A stretch of 64,000 nucleotides of DNA from Limonium bicolor (taxonomy: Eukaryota > Streptophyta > Magnoliopsida > Caryophyllales > Plumbaginaceae), in contig CM041780.1 in the NCBI GenBank assembly GCA_023374045.1, forward strand, positions 38,827,030-38,891,029, in the 5' to 3' direction. Of this stretch, positions 47,238 to 59,987 are shown piece by piece. The translations under genes and the position numbers were made by a program. Numbering within the stretch: position 1 is the stretch's first letter; every line of letters begins with the position of its first letter. The notes under the pieces are model-generated. The model did no database searches, had not been told where the DNA came from, and worked only from the letters and a program-made list of their open reading frames with translations.

Positions 47238-48229
47238 TCATAGAGGCTTCGAAATCTTGGAAAAATCCTTGATAAATCTTCTATAGAACCCAGCATGGCC
47301 AAGGAAGCTTCTGATGTCTTTCACCGTCGTAGGTGGTGGTAATTTTTCAATGACTTCGACCTTGGCTTTGTCAACTTCAATGCCTTTTGAAGATATATTG
47401 TGCCCAAGAACTAATCCATCTTTAACCATGAAATGGCATTTTTCCCAGTTAAGCACAAGGTTTGTTTCTTCACACCGGGCAAGGATGGCGTCCAGATTGT
47501 TTAAACAGGATTCGAATGTGAGACCGAAGACAGAGAAGTCGTCCATGAAGACCTCGATGCTCTTCTCAAGATATTCGCTGAAGATTGACATCATGCATCT
47601 TTGAAATGTGGCTGTGGCATTGCATAGACCAAAAGGCATCGGATTATATGCAAATGTCCCGTATGGGCATGTGAATGTGGTCTTTTCTTGGTCTTCTAAA
47701 GCAATGGGTATTTGAAAATATCCTAAATAGCCGTCCAGGAAGCAGTAATAATCTTGCCCAGCCAATCTTTCCAGCATCTGATCAATGAAAGGTAAAGGAA
47801 AGTGGTCCTTCCGTGTGACACTGTTTAGTTTCCTATAGTCGATGCAGACTCTCCAGCCCGTTGTGGTTCTCTAGGGGATTAGATCACCCTTGTCGTTGGG
47901 GACCACAGTGAGACCTCCTTTTTTTGGGACAACTTGAACGGGTCTCACCCATTTGCTGTCAGAGATGGAGTAGATGATTCCGATGTCAAGCAGTTTGAGC
48001 ACCTTTTTCTTTACTACGTCTTTCATGTTGGGATTGAGCCTTCTATGTGGTTGGACTAAAGGCTTATAGGTATCTTCCATGTATATGTGATGTGTGCAGA
48101 AATGGGGGTTGATACCTTTGATATCCGAGATGGACCATCCTATCGCCTTCTTATGGTTCTGAAGGATCTTCACAAGACATTCCTCCTGTGTACTCGTTAG
48201 GGATGAAGAAATAATAATAGGTAGAGTAC
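47238..48229 (-). pseudogene. Reverse transcriptase region of the Athila-type pol
   Basis: RT makes cDNA from the element RNA. Seen in minus order: IGWSISDIKGI (start of the domain), WVRPVQVVPKKGG, GWRVCIDYRKLN near 47850, LDGYLGYFQIPIA, PFGLCNATATFQRCM and the catalytic FMDDFSVFG. Then comes GHAGFYRRFIKDFS. The catalytic Asp pair is intact. An in-frame TAG lies near 47871 and a TGA at 47240-47238. At 48229 the gene is split by a solo LTR and continues at 53802 with no base lost apart from the duplicated AGTAC. Confidence 0.92.
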
Positions 48230-51200
48230 TGAAATACCCCTAACATTAAATAATTAAATAATGATAACTAAGTATTATTTAGGGGATTATTAAACCCTAA
48301 AGAAAGTATATAAACACTTAGGCGTTAAAACGCACCAAAACTCCTTAAGGTCAAAAATGAGCGTTAAAGCCGGACCTTAAGCTAAACAAGTTATATAAGC
48401 TATAAACCTCATATGAAGGTAACCTAGGATCATTATATGACCTTTAAAATACAGGACCTCATCTAAAACGGTGTAAAAATACAAAATGCTCGGGAGTTCC
48501 CTTAAGGGCCCTAAAGTCCCGGAAATACTTTCTAGGAAGGTGTAAAGCATTACACTTCTTTCCAAATGCACCATAACACTTTATTAAATATATAAGATGA
48601 AGTCCTCACTGTAGAATTTCAATTAAACGCAAAGCGCTCGGAGGTTCCTGATGAGGACCCCATAAACCCCCGGGGATGCCCCGTAGAAGTGCCATAGTGG
48701 CATAAAGTCCTATATAAATCATTCTTAGAGTTCCTAACATCATTATTCAACATTATAAAGAGAATGCTCGAGCTACTTCCTCAAAAATAAACAAAGTGCT
48801 CGGACGAATTTCTTAACGCTCCTATTTTGCCCTGGGAGTGTCCCGATAGCCCGGGAATTGAGTTATGAGTTTATATAACCCCATATAACTCAATGTAACA
48901 CCTTAAAATATTATTATTGACTATAAACAATGTTAATAAACACTTGGAACTCATAGCAACTACTTATTTTCCAGAAAATTCTTAAAGCACAAAAACGCAC
49001 CTTCGGGTGTCACAAAAATGCGTTCTACGCCGTTACCTTGAAGTTTTTCAGGAGCCACGAGTTGATAATATTAAAAGGGGATATATTTACCATCTAAATA
49101 AATTAAAGCCATTGATAATCACATAGCACAACCAGGGCCGATTTTATCATCAAAAAGGTACCTAAAATCAGCATTTTTACCTTAAAACTTTCATCTTTTA
49201 CCTTGGTATAATATACCAATTAAATGTTGTGACTTATAACATGTTATAATATGGTCTTAATACAATATAGTGTGACAGGAATCAAATCAAAAATCAATTC
49301 CAATTGACCTCCATGTTGGGCGCCATTTAAGGTGATTTTAGGCTAGTTTATAGTTTGTAAATTGTCTTATGGAATGGTGACTCGTCTAGCATATGCCATA
49401 TGATAATGTGTCAAATATACTCAGTCAATGGAGCTCCTTGTCACCGATTTCCTGCAACAAAACAACAAGAATAAGTTAGGGAAAAAGCTATGGAAATTAA
49501 ATACACAAAAGAATAAAACTAGATCTAACTTTATACCATGTGCAAGTAAACAATAAAACAGCCCATGTTACTCTCTTGTGGCTGCCGATTTTGATCATGA
49601 AAATGAGGGATTGATTGCTGTCTACTTAGTCAAATAAAACAGCCACCTAACTATGTATATTCCCATGCCTAATACTACAAAATCAATTGTCCCATACAAC
49701 ACACCATTGCCGATTTTGTGTAGGAAAATGAGGCTTGATTGCCTTATAAAAATCAAAGTAGAATACCTACCTACCTAGCCATGTTCTAATGTCTTCAATT
49801 GCCAAAGAAATCAGCTGTCTATGTACACTCACATTACCGTATAAACAAGGAGGAATTGAGACAAGAGTAGCATGTAAGTCATCTTAGAAAATCAAAAGAA
49901 ATACCTACCTACCTTGCTCTTTGTCTTCTAGTTTCAATTATCAAACAAAGCCTTCATTATTCCTTAGCAACCAGCCGAAAGTCTAGCATGAAATAAGGGC
50001 ATTTATTGAGCCAAACAATCAAGGAATAAACTAATGGAAAGACTAGTCAAATTTGACATTAATTTAGCAAAAGAAAAATCCTTTCAACTTGCCTTCCCTT
50101 ATCTTCCTACGTGAGCCTTTCTCATTTGCCTTCATCCACCGAATTGGTAAGCTTCTCCAACTCTCTCTTTTCTTCTTCATTTGTTAGTTAATTCCTTAGA
50201 GCTTCAAAGCTCCATTAATGGTGTATTAAGTTCTAACACCATTTCTATGTAAATTCCTAGTTAATTCTACTAAGTCTTGAAGCAAGAAATCATCCTAGCA
50301 ACCCTTGCTATTTTCGCCAAGCATAAGTGTTCCTAGGAGGTACCTAGATTCAACAACAACACAAGGAACAACAAGATCAAGTTAAGGTATATTTTCATGT
50401 TGAAAATCCTAGCAAAAATACTTAAATCATTTCTGAAAATTCATGGCTTCTAAATCTATATTCTCTTCATTATCTCATGAAGGAAACTTGGATCTACAAT
50501 CATCCCAAGGTGTACCAAAAATACCTTGTTAAATACCTAAGGTAAACTCTTGTAAAATTACTCCAAATCTTATTTATAAATCCTTGTTAGAAGTCTAACA
50601 AATGGATCTTCTAAATATATACAAGGAGGCTGAGTTCTCTTCATCAAGGTAGCATTTGAAGAGCTTGGAATTCAAGGAGAAATCAAGTACAAGAATTGTC
50701 TTGATTTAAGGAGTAAGTTTCTATAATTAAAGGTTATTAAGTTTAAGTTTGATTTAAGCTTCAAACTTTGGTATAAAAATTATGTTTAAGCCTTAGTAAT
50801 ATTAAGGCTGAAAATATTGGGTTATAATGTCTAGAAAATAATTTATAACATATAAGGTAAGATTATTACCTTAAGGTATTTATTTGTGTCACAAAAATTT
50901 AATTATGATGCATATAGGCCGAAATATCTAAGAGTTAAATGTTCTATTTTGAGTTTATAATCATTCTAAGTCATTAGCATAATTTTTTAGAAGTGTTATA
51001 TGGCTTATATACATTTATATATACATATTATAAAGTATAAATCAAGTTTACAAACTATATGGTAGTTATTTGTTAAAGCCGAAAATAAAATGGGGTATTT
51101 GGTGATTTTCAAAACATATAAGTATATTAGATTATATTATAAATTTTGAGTGTATTAAAAATAGCTACAAGTATTTAAATGGCTAGTTTAATAAGTTATG

Positions 51201-53796
51201 TGGCTAAAATGTAAATTTTGAAAAGTATAGGGTACTAATATTAATTGCCGAGAGTTGAAGGAGTTGTTTGGTATATTTATATTATAATATAAGGTAGGAA
51301 TTAATATTATGAATTTTGGTGAATTTAAATAAGTGTTTAAGTGTTAAAATAACATTTTATAAAGTTTTGGGACTATTTTGTAATTAATGGAAAGTTGAGG
51401 AGTATAACTGAGAGTACACTTGAATTTATGGGTATATTAAAGTACTAATTATGAAATTAAGTCTTGGTCAAAGTGTTGACCAAAAACTTTGGGTTAAAAT
51501 GATTTATGACATAAAAATTAAGTTTATATAAGTTTTGGGGTGAATATATAATTTAAGAAAGTTTAATTACAAAACCGAATTGGTTAAGGGGCGAATTCAT
51601 AATTTGCAAAATTATAAGGGCCTTTTCGGTATTTAAGAAAAATTAAATATTAAAACTATAGTTTATAAGTTAATATGTAACTTATATAAAGTTTTGGGGT
51701 TACATTGTGAATAAAGGAAAGATATATATTAAAACCGAAATCATATGTGGCCATATTGTAATTTACGAAAGTTATTAGGTATAAAATATAAATACCGAAA
51801 GTTAATATGGATATGTAGTGAATTATAAAAGTTATATGGTTGTTTGGTAATTTATAAAAGATAACACGTTCATTATGTAATCACCGAATTTATAAGGTTA
51901 GTTTTGTAACTTAATAAAGAAAGGAATTAAAACTATGTATTATGATACATTATGGAGTATTATATAAAGTTTATAAAATAATTGTGATTATAATAAAAAT
52001 AACCAGATCATATTGATATATGGAATAGGTGGAAATAATTATGGGTATATAATTACAGAAATAGAAATATATTAGAAGGTAGAAATTCATTACTACCTCC
52101 GTCCCGTCATAAGTGTCCTGTTTGCTTTTTGACACGTTTTTCCACCTCAATATTAAACATATAAGGTAAAATAATTTTATAAAACTAAATTTTGTATTAT
52201 ATAGTTTATCATGTAAGAAATCATATGCAAAACTTAAATTTTTAAAATTAATTTATCTTATATGTTAAAAATTGAAGTCAAACGACATGTCCAAATAGTA
52301 AATAGGACGGTCAAGGTGGGACGGAGGGAGTATCACATGTGTTGTTACATAAAATAATGAACTGTTGAACTACCAAGATCCACTGTAAAATAACAGGGGG
52401 AAATAAAGAACATACAGAGTTAGTATACTACGAGAATAAACTCTACGGTGACAGTACTGTAATATTTGGTGAATAGTTGTATTAATATTACCCGGTATTG
52501 CACGTATATATAACATCGTACGGGAAGGAATTACTAGAGCGTGAATTGTCAAGCTAACTGTTATCCTGGTAAACGGTATGTTAATTGTGTGGTCTGAATT
52601 GTCAAGCTAGGAATTAATAAAGGTCCAGACGTTGTGTGTTTAATTGTAAAGAGCGATATCTGTGATTTATGTATATTGTCTTATATATTGTATTGCTCAA
52701 CACAACTGCGTTCTATTTTACGCGAATGTTTATGACTGGAAGTTTAGACATCTAAACTAGAACAAGACTAACTGACCTTTAGGTATTATTGAACCTAATT
52801 GATGGTCAACTGTTATAGTCTTCAAGGATTGGATATTGTATCATTGACTAAAGGGCTAACTTATAAAGAGAGGAATCCAGGGACTAACGTTGGCTAATCG
52901 TATCACTACGAGACTTCAATGGGGGTCACTCAAGGGAATCCATTGTCCACATTCGACGATGGCGGAGGGCACTACCGTTGGTGCACAGGTTCGACCGGAT
53001 CGGTCATCATCCAGGGCCATAAGGTCAGCTGGTAACGGTTCCATTGGAACCCAGGGGACTACTGTCCATTGATAAGTTATTAAGGGTTGTCTTAACATGA
53101 CGCCTGAGGTGGAATTTAATTGGAAAAGGTTAAGTGATTGGTTTAAAGGACAAGGGCCAGGTGGCCAACTAACAAGTACAGTTTAATACGCGTATCTTGT
53201 TGATTACTGTTATGGATTATTGGTGTTTGAATATTGATTGTTGTTATTATTATGCATTGATGTTTGCAGGTGAACTGTTATGTGATTGTTTGACATTTAC
53301 AGTTATTTCTATTATTACTGTAAACCGGTATATCTTGTAAAGAATCTAATATCAAGATGGCTAAAACGACTTAAGGAATCTAGATGACTTAGGACTACAT
53401 TTAGCATACCAGCATTTCGATTGTTGATCCCTTCAATGGGCAAAACATTTCAGGTTACTGAAGAAGACACAAGCCGGAGTGCGGGGCACAGGGTAGCTGA
53501 TGGGTTTAATAAAGAACTCTTTAAGTTTTGTTATATATTGTATTAAGGAGATTGTTGTATTCATTAGTTGCTCATTTAGTTTGGATTTGGTCTGTAATAA
53601 TTAGAGTGCTCAGTATCTGTTCATCACAGCGTGAGGAGTTTAAGTTGTTGGATGGAGTAAGGATGCCTTGTTACTCACAAGGGTGAGTAACGGCGTGTAA
53701 CACCAAGGATAGATAGTTTTATTTTCCGCTGCGAATTTATATTTATTATGCTACGACTTGCGACGTTATTACAGGTTTAGGATTAGGGGTGTTACA
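48230..53796 (+). mobile_element. Solo LTR, 5.57 kb, with perfect target duplication AGTAC
   Basis: It starts TGAAATACCCCTAACATT and ends GATTAGGGGTGTTACA. AGTAC precedes (48225-48229) and follows (53797-53801). It sits in the Athila-type gene between protease and RT. It lacks primer site and internal genes. The interior aligns with 5616-7551 (reverse complement), and both ends align with the solo LTR at 8065-12929. A Stowaway MITE accounts for 238 bp. No triad array was seen. The length is large even for this family. Confidence 0.93.
52093..52330. mobile_element. Stowaway-type MITE (Tc1/mariner), 238 bp
   Basis: The terminal inverted repeats are CTACCTCCGTCCCGTC and, from the other end, CTCCCTCCGTCCCACC. 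TA flanks both sides (52091-52092 and 52331-52332). CTCCCTCCGTCCC is the hallmark of Stowaway elements. The relative at 5616-7551 shows the uninterrupted site. Confidence 0.92.
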
Positions 53797-53801
53797 AGTA
53801 C

Positions 53802-54700
53802 AAAGATCAGAAAGATAGACATACTTCAGGTGTGAAGGTAATGGTTTCATTTCTACGAGAGGGGGTTGTTCAATTGATGGTGGTATCTTTTGAGTAGAAT
53901 GCTCTAATGGTTCTGGTGGTGGGTAGCGTGGCTTAGCATATGATTTTCTTTTATCTAGAGCTGCTACCATCTCAATTGTGTCAGGGTGTATTGGTTGGTT
54001 ATCAGAGGATTCAACTAAAGCATTTTCGAGAGCATCATTACCAATAATAGTAGAGGAATTATCATGCACAATAGAGTCGACGATGTCTATGGAAAAGGTG
54101 GGTTCTATATGTGCGGGTTTCTTTATGACTTTGGACATATCGTATTCTAAAGTTTCGTTATGCAGTCTTAAAATGATCTTTCCTTTTTCAACATCGATTG
54201 ATGCTCTAGCAGTTCTCATGAAAGGTCGTCCTAAGATTAAGGGCACCCTAGTGTCATCTTCCATGTCAATCACAATAAAATCAGCGGGGAACACAAAAGT
54301 TCCTACAGTAACAATCAAGTCTTCTATTATCCCTTTTGGGAATACTAAAGACCTATCTGCTAATTGTAATTGAATAGAAGTAGGCATGCATTCACCAATA
54401 TTAAGTTTGTTGAAAGTTGAGAGTGGCATTAAATTTATACTAGCTCCTAGGTCACATAGCCCACTACCTTAATCAAAATTATCAATGGAACAAGGAATAA
54501 TTGGCAAACCTGGATCTCCAAGTTTTGGAGAGATGTTCTTTAGAAGCACTGCTGACACTTCCCGCGTAAGGTGCACAGTTTCCACTTCCTGCAACGATCT
54601 TTTGTTTGTGATGATATCCTTCATGAACTTTGCGTATATCGGCATTTGTTTCAAAGCATATGCAAAAGGAATATTAATCATTAGTTTCTTGAAATGGGTT
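53802..54700 (-). pseudogene. Aspartic protease and linker of the Athila-type polyprotein
   Basis: The protease cuts the polyprotein. The minus strand has MINIPFAYALKQMPIYAKFMKD (54681 on) leading to PGLPIIPC, then CDLGASINLMPLS with the DLGAS active-site form used by Athila relatives, then LQLADRS, PADFIVIDMEDD and PLILGRPFM. An in-frame TAA at 54471-54469 lies 8 residues before the active site. A variable linker with DKRKSYAKP follows, and the reading frame runs to the edge of the solo LTR at 53797. Confidence 0.9.
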
Positions 54701-55400
54701 AGAAACTTTCCAAACTGTTCATCTAAATTTTTCTTTCTTATTCTGTTAGGAAAAGGAAGTGGGGGAAGAATCTTAGTTAGAGAGGAAGGAGTAGATTTAG
54801 GAGGCTCCTTCTCCTTGGAAATATTTTTCGGAGGAGGAGGGGCTTCTTCAGCATCTTCTTGTTCTTCTTCTTGATCTTCTTGAGGCTTGTGAGCTTGTTG
54901 TTCTTGATTATCAAATTCATCTCAGGAAAGGGATGAGTTGAGCGGCCTCCCACTTCTCAAAGTCACTACTTTGGCATGTTCTCTTGGATTTGGATTTGGC
55001 TGACTAGGGAAGGTGCCAGGTGGCCTTTATGCAAGCTGCTAGCTGATTTGCTCTAGCTGTTGGTTGGTTTGTTGTATCTGGGCTTCAACTCTCCTGTTAG
55101 TGGCTTCTTGATCCATGAGTCTGGTTTGGGTTGAAGTCACAAATCCCTTCATTAGGTTTCTGAATTCCTCATTTGGATCAGCAGAGGATGAGGATGGTTG
55201 TTGTTGTTGGTGGAAACCTGGAGGGGCTCCTTGTGCTCTATAACCCATATTAGAGTTTGGTTGGTGTCTATTTCCCTGACAGGTATTGGAACTGTTGTTC
55301 TGCCCCCCTTGGGTTTGATCGTTGTTTTTCCATGAGAAATTCGGGTGATTTCTCCATGGGTAATTATTGTAGGAATTACCGGGGCGGTTTCCTATGAAGT
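54701..55400 (-). pseudogene. 3' part of the Athila-type gag
   Basis: The minus strand has SYNNYPWRNHPNFSWKNN followed by Gln/Asn-rich sequence, a coiled-coil-like RRVEAQIQQTNQQLEQIS part, KVVTLRSGRPL and an acidic Glu/Pro-rich stretch, all in the usual Athila order. Three in-frame stops are present (55041-55039, about 55032-55030, 54924-54922). The N-terminal gag domain and the CCHC finger are missing because the sequence switches to an LTR fragment near 55400. Confidence 0.85.
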
Positions 55401-56640
55401 GTCCCAAAGAAAAACAAAAATGCATTTTAATTATTCTTCTAAACCCTTAAAGAATTCCAATTCAATAAAAAGGGCTTAGAGCACAAGTTAGGGTTTTACC
55501 TTTGGAGATTTTTGAGAGGGGTTCTCACCCTTGAATCAAGAATAGGATTACTCCACCATTGGAGGGTTGAAACAATGCTCCAAAGTAAGAAGAAAACAAG
55601 GTGTTACAAAGAGCAAAAATGGGTCAAGGGAGAAAGGTGAAGAAAAATGAATTTTCTTTGGAACTTTTTACCTTAGAAGAAAGAGGAGGCTCCAAGCTAC
55701 AAGGTGGTGCCCTTTTCTCTTCAAATGCCCAAAACCCATGGAGGTCAACTTCTTCTTTTTGAGATTTTGAAAAGATATAAGTGTAGAGGATGATGAGGAG
55801 ATCACAAATATGTAATTGTTTTTGAGGTTGGAGTTTTAATGGAGCTTGGGCAAGCTTGGGAAGATGAAGAAGCCATGGAAGCTTTGTGGAGCTCCAAAAA
55901 TCGTTCCCAACAGAGCAAAGAGGAAGGAGAAGTCTGGTGGGGGGGGGGGGGGGAAACGTGGGTGAGAGGATAGGAATAGGAGAGAGAGAGTATTAAAGTG
56001 ATTTGTACTTTTTCTTTCTACTTTTTGCTTTTCTCTTTCTTTTCTTTTCTTTATTTCTTTACTAACATAGTGTGTGTGAGAGAGAGAGGCTGACTTATAT
56101 TATAAAAACCGGCCCCCACTGTTCACACATGCTGGAGCATTTTTTGTCTTTTATAGAAAACACTCGTTAATTTACCCGGTTTAGCACTATTCACTAACCG
56201 GGCCCGTTTTCCGGAATTTTTCTTGTTTCTTTAATTTTATTGGTTATCAAGCTTCCATTCATGTTTAATTATAGTTATTTAACGAACTATAATTTTTACG
56301 GGTTCGTTTGACCACTTAAAATCATGTTTTTGGGTTTTCTCGAAAAACGTGCGCTAAAGCTCTATTAGCGGTTTAATACATTATTTGGTTCCGTTTTCTT
56401 CGGGAGTTGTTCCCATATAATATTGTGGTCTTATTAAGCCCTAGGAATCCATATAATACGCTAACCGAGGTCTCATACCTCCTATGGTTATTTAACGCTT
56501 ATTTAGCGTTTTTCGGGTTTTCAGTGTTTCTCTATTTCTTTTGGATTTATTTTCCGTACCAAAATTACTTAGGCACTATTAGGCCCTTAAATACCATATT
56601 AAAATAATTTAATCACCATATTTATGTTCGGGGTATTTCA
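55400..56640 (-). mobile_element. LTR fragment (5' 1.24 kb of a chromovirus-type LTR), minus orientation
   Basis: It ends GGGGTATTTCA at 56640 and aligns with the last 1.2 kb of 16838-21150, including the TTTACCTTTGGAG, CCGGTTTAG and TTAACGCTTATTTAGCG blocks. The other end is fused to Athila-type gag near 55400 with no LTR terminus, which implies a deletion that took the rest of the LTR, the primer site and the gag start. It includes a run of 15 G at 55939-55953. Confidence 0.8.
55939..55953 (+). repeat. Run of 15 G
   Basis: This is an uninterrupted G tract inside a purine-rich stretch of the LTR fragment. The equivalent site in the relatives is a plain TGGGGAG, so the run expanded here. The length may be imprecise from sequencing. 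Confidence 0.8.
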
Positions 56641-57450
56641 GAGTAGTACAACAAGTGTCGTATCCTCAAGGAAATTGTTCAATTTTCCTAGTTTTGGTAT
56701 TTGATAAACAGTAAATAAAAGGGGGTTTAGCTAGTGGAAATCTTGGTATTTTTGGGTTGGATAGATAAAAACAATTAAAAGCTTTAATAAAACAGTTGTG
56801 TATCAAATGGATGGAAAATGTGCTAAGGAAGGTGAAATTGCCCAAATATACTTCAGACTTTAATTATAATCTTAATTTGCTCTATTTGTCTATTTAAGAA
56901 TTAATCTCGTGGCATTCCTAAAGCATAGAAAAGGTCAACTCTTAATTAATTCAATAAACTTTTTACTAGCAGAAAAAGTCTAAATCATTAATTAGCATTA
57001 AGCAAAAATTCTTTTTATAACAGCGATGGATTTTATCAGCAAATTAAGGAGATAATATCTAACGTTTGTCTCTCTCTGTGGTCTATTATCAAATTTACAA
57101 AATCATTGAAATAAGAGAAACCGTAAATGCGTAAAAATGATCAGTTCTTAAGCATTTAATAATTTAGAGAGACAAAACAAATATTTATAAGCAAACTCGA
57201 TATTATAAGTAAGTCTGAATTATTTGGGGTCAAACACCCATCCTAAGCAAAAATATAAACTTACTCAGACATTGACAGAAATAAAAATAGATTAAAGATG
57301 GACATTAAAACAGTGTAAAGTTTGAGGAAAGAAAGAACTCTATTTTTGGGAGAGTTGTTTCGCTTCCGGGCTTGTCTCCGTGATTATGCCGACCTCAAAA
57401 CGATGATAGATAGGTAGAACGAAGAAAACAAACAAAATAGGTACAAGTTG

Positions 57451-57538
57451 GTCATGTCCGGGTGGGGCCACACAGACACAAATGCGGACAACTCCTGTCC
57501 GTGTGGGGGTTGTGCAAACACAAACGCGGACACGACCT
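57451..57538 (-). repeat. GTCCG/CGGAC hairpin cluster in the Athila-type 5' LTR
   Basis: The sense strand has GTGTCCGCGTTTGTG, CACACGGACAGG, GTTGTCCGCATTTGTG and CCACCCGGAC, which can pair in several ways. It resembles the cluster at 43611-43710 and the triad arrays. Confidence 0.6.
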
Positions 57539-57756
57539 GGTTTTGTGCAGATCGCTCTCTTCGTCTGGTTTCTGCGAGAAATGGAAGAAGTCAAATCGTT
57601 GAAGAAGAAGGTTAGGCTTTATTTGGTGATGGGAAATGATGGAAATGAAGTGGAGATGTGGATGTATGGATGGGAGGAATGGAATTTGGATGGAGTGAGA
57701 GTGAATTTTGGTGAGCGTTGAGTTGTGATCGATTGTCTGAATTGATGAAGAATGAG

Positions 57757-57770
57757 CGTGGGTTTATATA
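57757..57770 (-). promoter_or_regulatory. TATA-like box of the Athila-type 5' LTR
   Basis: The minus strand reads TTCTATATAAACCC, followed by a CT-rich leader-like stretch. The position within an LTR fits a retrotransposon promoter. The match is by motif only. Confidence 0.5.
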
Positions 57771-59804
57771 GAAGTAATGAAATACCACAAACCTTAATAT
57801 GTTAATTAATTATGTAATTGTGATATTTTTAAGGCTAATTAAGTCCTTTAAAACATATTGGCGAAGAAATAAATAAAAAGAAAAAGAAAAGGCGCCAAAG
57901 TCATAATAAAAGTGAAACACGTGTGCGTGCTATAAAACCATCGGAATATTAGATAATCTTAAATAAGGTCCAAATGGATTCCTAAGACTATTTAGTCACT
58001 AAGAACATGGGGAAAATTCCCGAAGGGAAACGGATCCAAATGTGGATTTAAAAAACGCAAAACAAGCTTTAAAGCACGTTTTTTGAAGGAGGACAACCGG
58101 AAAATGGTGATTTAAAGGACGGGTGTTTAATGGACTCGTAAAAAATTTAAAGTTCATTATATAAATATAATTAAAACATTATGAAGGTCTAGAACCATAA
58201 AATTAATAAAATGAAAATCTGGAAAACGGGTTCCCGGACTGTGAATAGTAACAGTTCGGATTATGGGTGTTAAATGCTAAGTGACCAAACTGCCCCTTAT
58301 TTATATTTGGGTAAAAATCTGGACTTATTGAGTCCCTCACATTTTGTCTTCCTCTCTTACCCATTAATTCACTCCTACTCAAAAAAGGACAAAAAACAAA
58401 AAAGCAGTTTGTACATATTCTCTTCTCATTTCTCTACCTCTCTGTTCAATATTCCTCTTCTTCTTCCCAGCGCCTCTCTATTCTTCTTCTTCCTCATATG
58501 GCGATTCCAGTAAACCCTCACGAGCTCCACCTTCAACTTCCTTGTTCTACCAATATACAAGCTTAAAATCACAAAATAAATACACCACAATATTCCTCTC
58601 ACCTTGGAGCATCTTTTCCACCCTTTAAAAGCTCCAAACTCCAAACTTCAACTCCATGGCTGTAGCTCATTTTGAGCTAAAGACCACCTCCTTTTGAAGC
58701 TAGACCATTCCTTGTTGGTCCTAAGGTAAGAAAATCATCAAAGGCACCTCTTTTCCCCTTGTTTTCTCCATTTTCATTTTCTCTCAGTTTTGAACTCCAC
58801 GTTTCATCCTTGTAGCAGCCGTGTGAAATTTCAAAGTGTTGGAAGTTGCTATTTTTGATTGCCAAGTACTCCATTGGAGTAAAGAAGGTAATCCTCTTCA
58901 TTTCTATACCTAGACATTTCTTGATTCTAGGGTTAGTTAAGAGTTTGTTTAACCTCTTAATATTCATTACTATTCTATTGGGTTTGGTCACTAGATTAGC
59001 ATTTAAACCCACTGTAACCGGTTGTGAAACAAGAGAGAAGAGAGGAGGAGGAAAGTCTTGAAAGAAAACTCAAGGTAAACAACTTACCTTAAACTAATGT
59101 ATGTTTTATGAATGTATTTGTGTTTGAGCAAATAAATGTGATAAATGTTGAGTGTAGTGCAGGTGTTGCTAATAATATGAGGAAATTCAGTGTTTAAATT
59201 AATGTTGTTTAAGGGCCAAGAGCCAAGCTTTTAAGGTTTATGCACATTGTGGTTATTATTGTGAAAGTGCTGGAATGGATGTGTTCTAAGTGTCTAGAAT
59301 GAGTGTGGTGGTTGGATTAATGCAAGTGTGCTTGACAAGGTGTGTGAGGATGATAGAAATATGGGGGAACCTCTGTCAAAATTCATGTAGAACACTAGGT
59401 GTTTTAAGTGTTTGTGAAAGGGAAAGAGTTTAGAACTAAATAGGTGTTGTTAGAAACCAACTGAAGTAAATATACATCTTAGGGCTAGAATTGGAGTAAA
59501 TGGTGTAAGAAGAATACAAGGAGTATATGGGTTGTGAGCTAACTGGAAGGAGTGAAGATAATGAACAAAAATGTAATTAGGAACCTAGGAAACAAAGTGC
59601 AAGTTCTAGGTGAGATAAGTGTGGAAAATTGGGTGAATATAATCAAGAATTGGGTGATGATTTAGACAAGGGATTAGGGTGGTTTGAGGTGCCAATTAGC
59701 GTTAAAACATGTTAGAATTTATGTGGGAAGATTAAGAGAAGATTAGGTTTGGATTAGAGGTTGAAAAGTGGCTGAAAAACAACATTCTGGAGTAAAATGG
59801 GAGT

Positions 59805-59987
59805 TGTCCGGGTTTGCAAATCGGTACCTAAACCCGGACCACCCCAAAAACACACCCGAGACTTTAATCTGTATGTGGTCCGGGTTTGTAAACTCGGACT
59901 CAAACCCGGACCAGGTGAAAAAAGAGGCAGAAAGTATTGCGACGGTATGGTCCGGGTTTGTAAACTCGGACACAAACCCGGACCACC
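59805..59987 (+). repeat. Three hairpin triads, AAACCCGGACC type
   Basis: Each unit has GGTCCGGGTTTG (inverted word) followed by AAACTCGGAC and AAACCCGGACC (two direct words). Period is about 70 bp; the first unit is diverged. These generate overlapping ORFs on both strands that are not genes. Confidence 0.85.

Larger units (their letters stand above)
56641..57777 (-). mobile_element. 5' LTR piece of the Athila-type element
   Basis: In minus sense it reads TTCTATATAAACCC (57770-57757), a TATA-like box, then a leader-like CT-rich part, a CGGAC-rich hairpin cluster (57538-57451), AT-rich sequence and TTGAGGATACGACACTTGTTG near the end, typical of Athila-like LTR 3' ends. It is cut on the right by the LTR at 57778 and on the left by the LTR fragment. 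Short ORFs (57340-57594, 57482-57721) overlap on opposite strands and match nothing. Confidence 0.65.
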
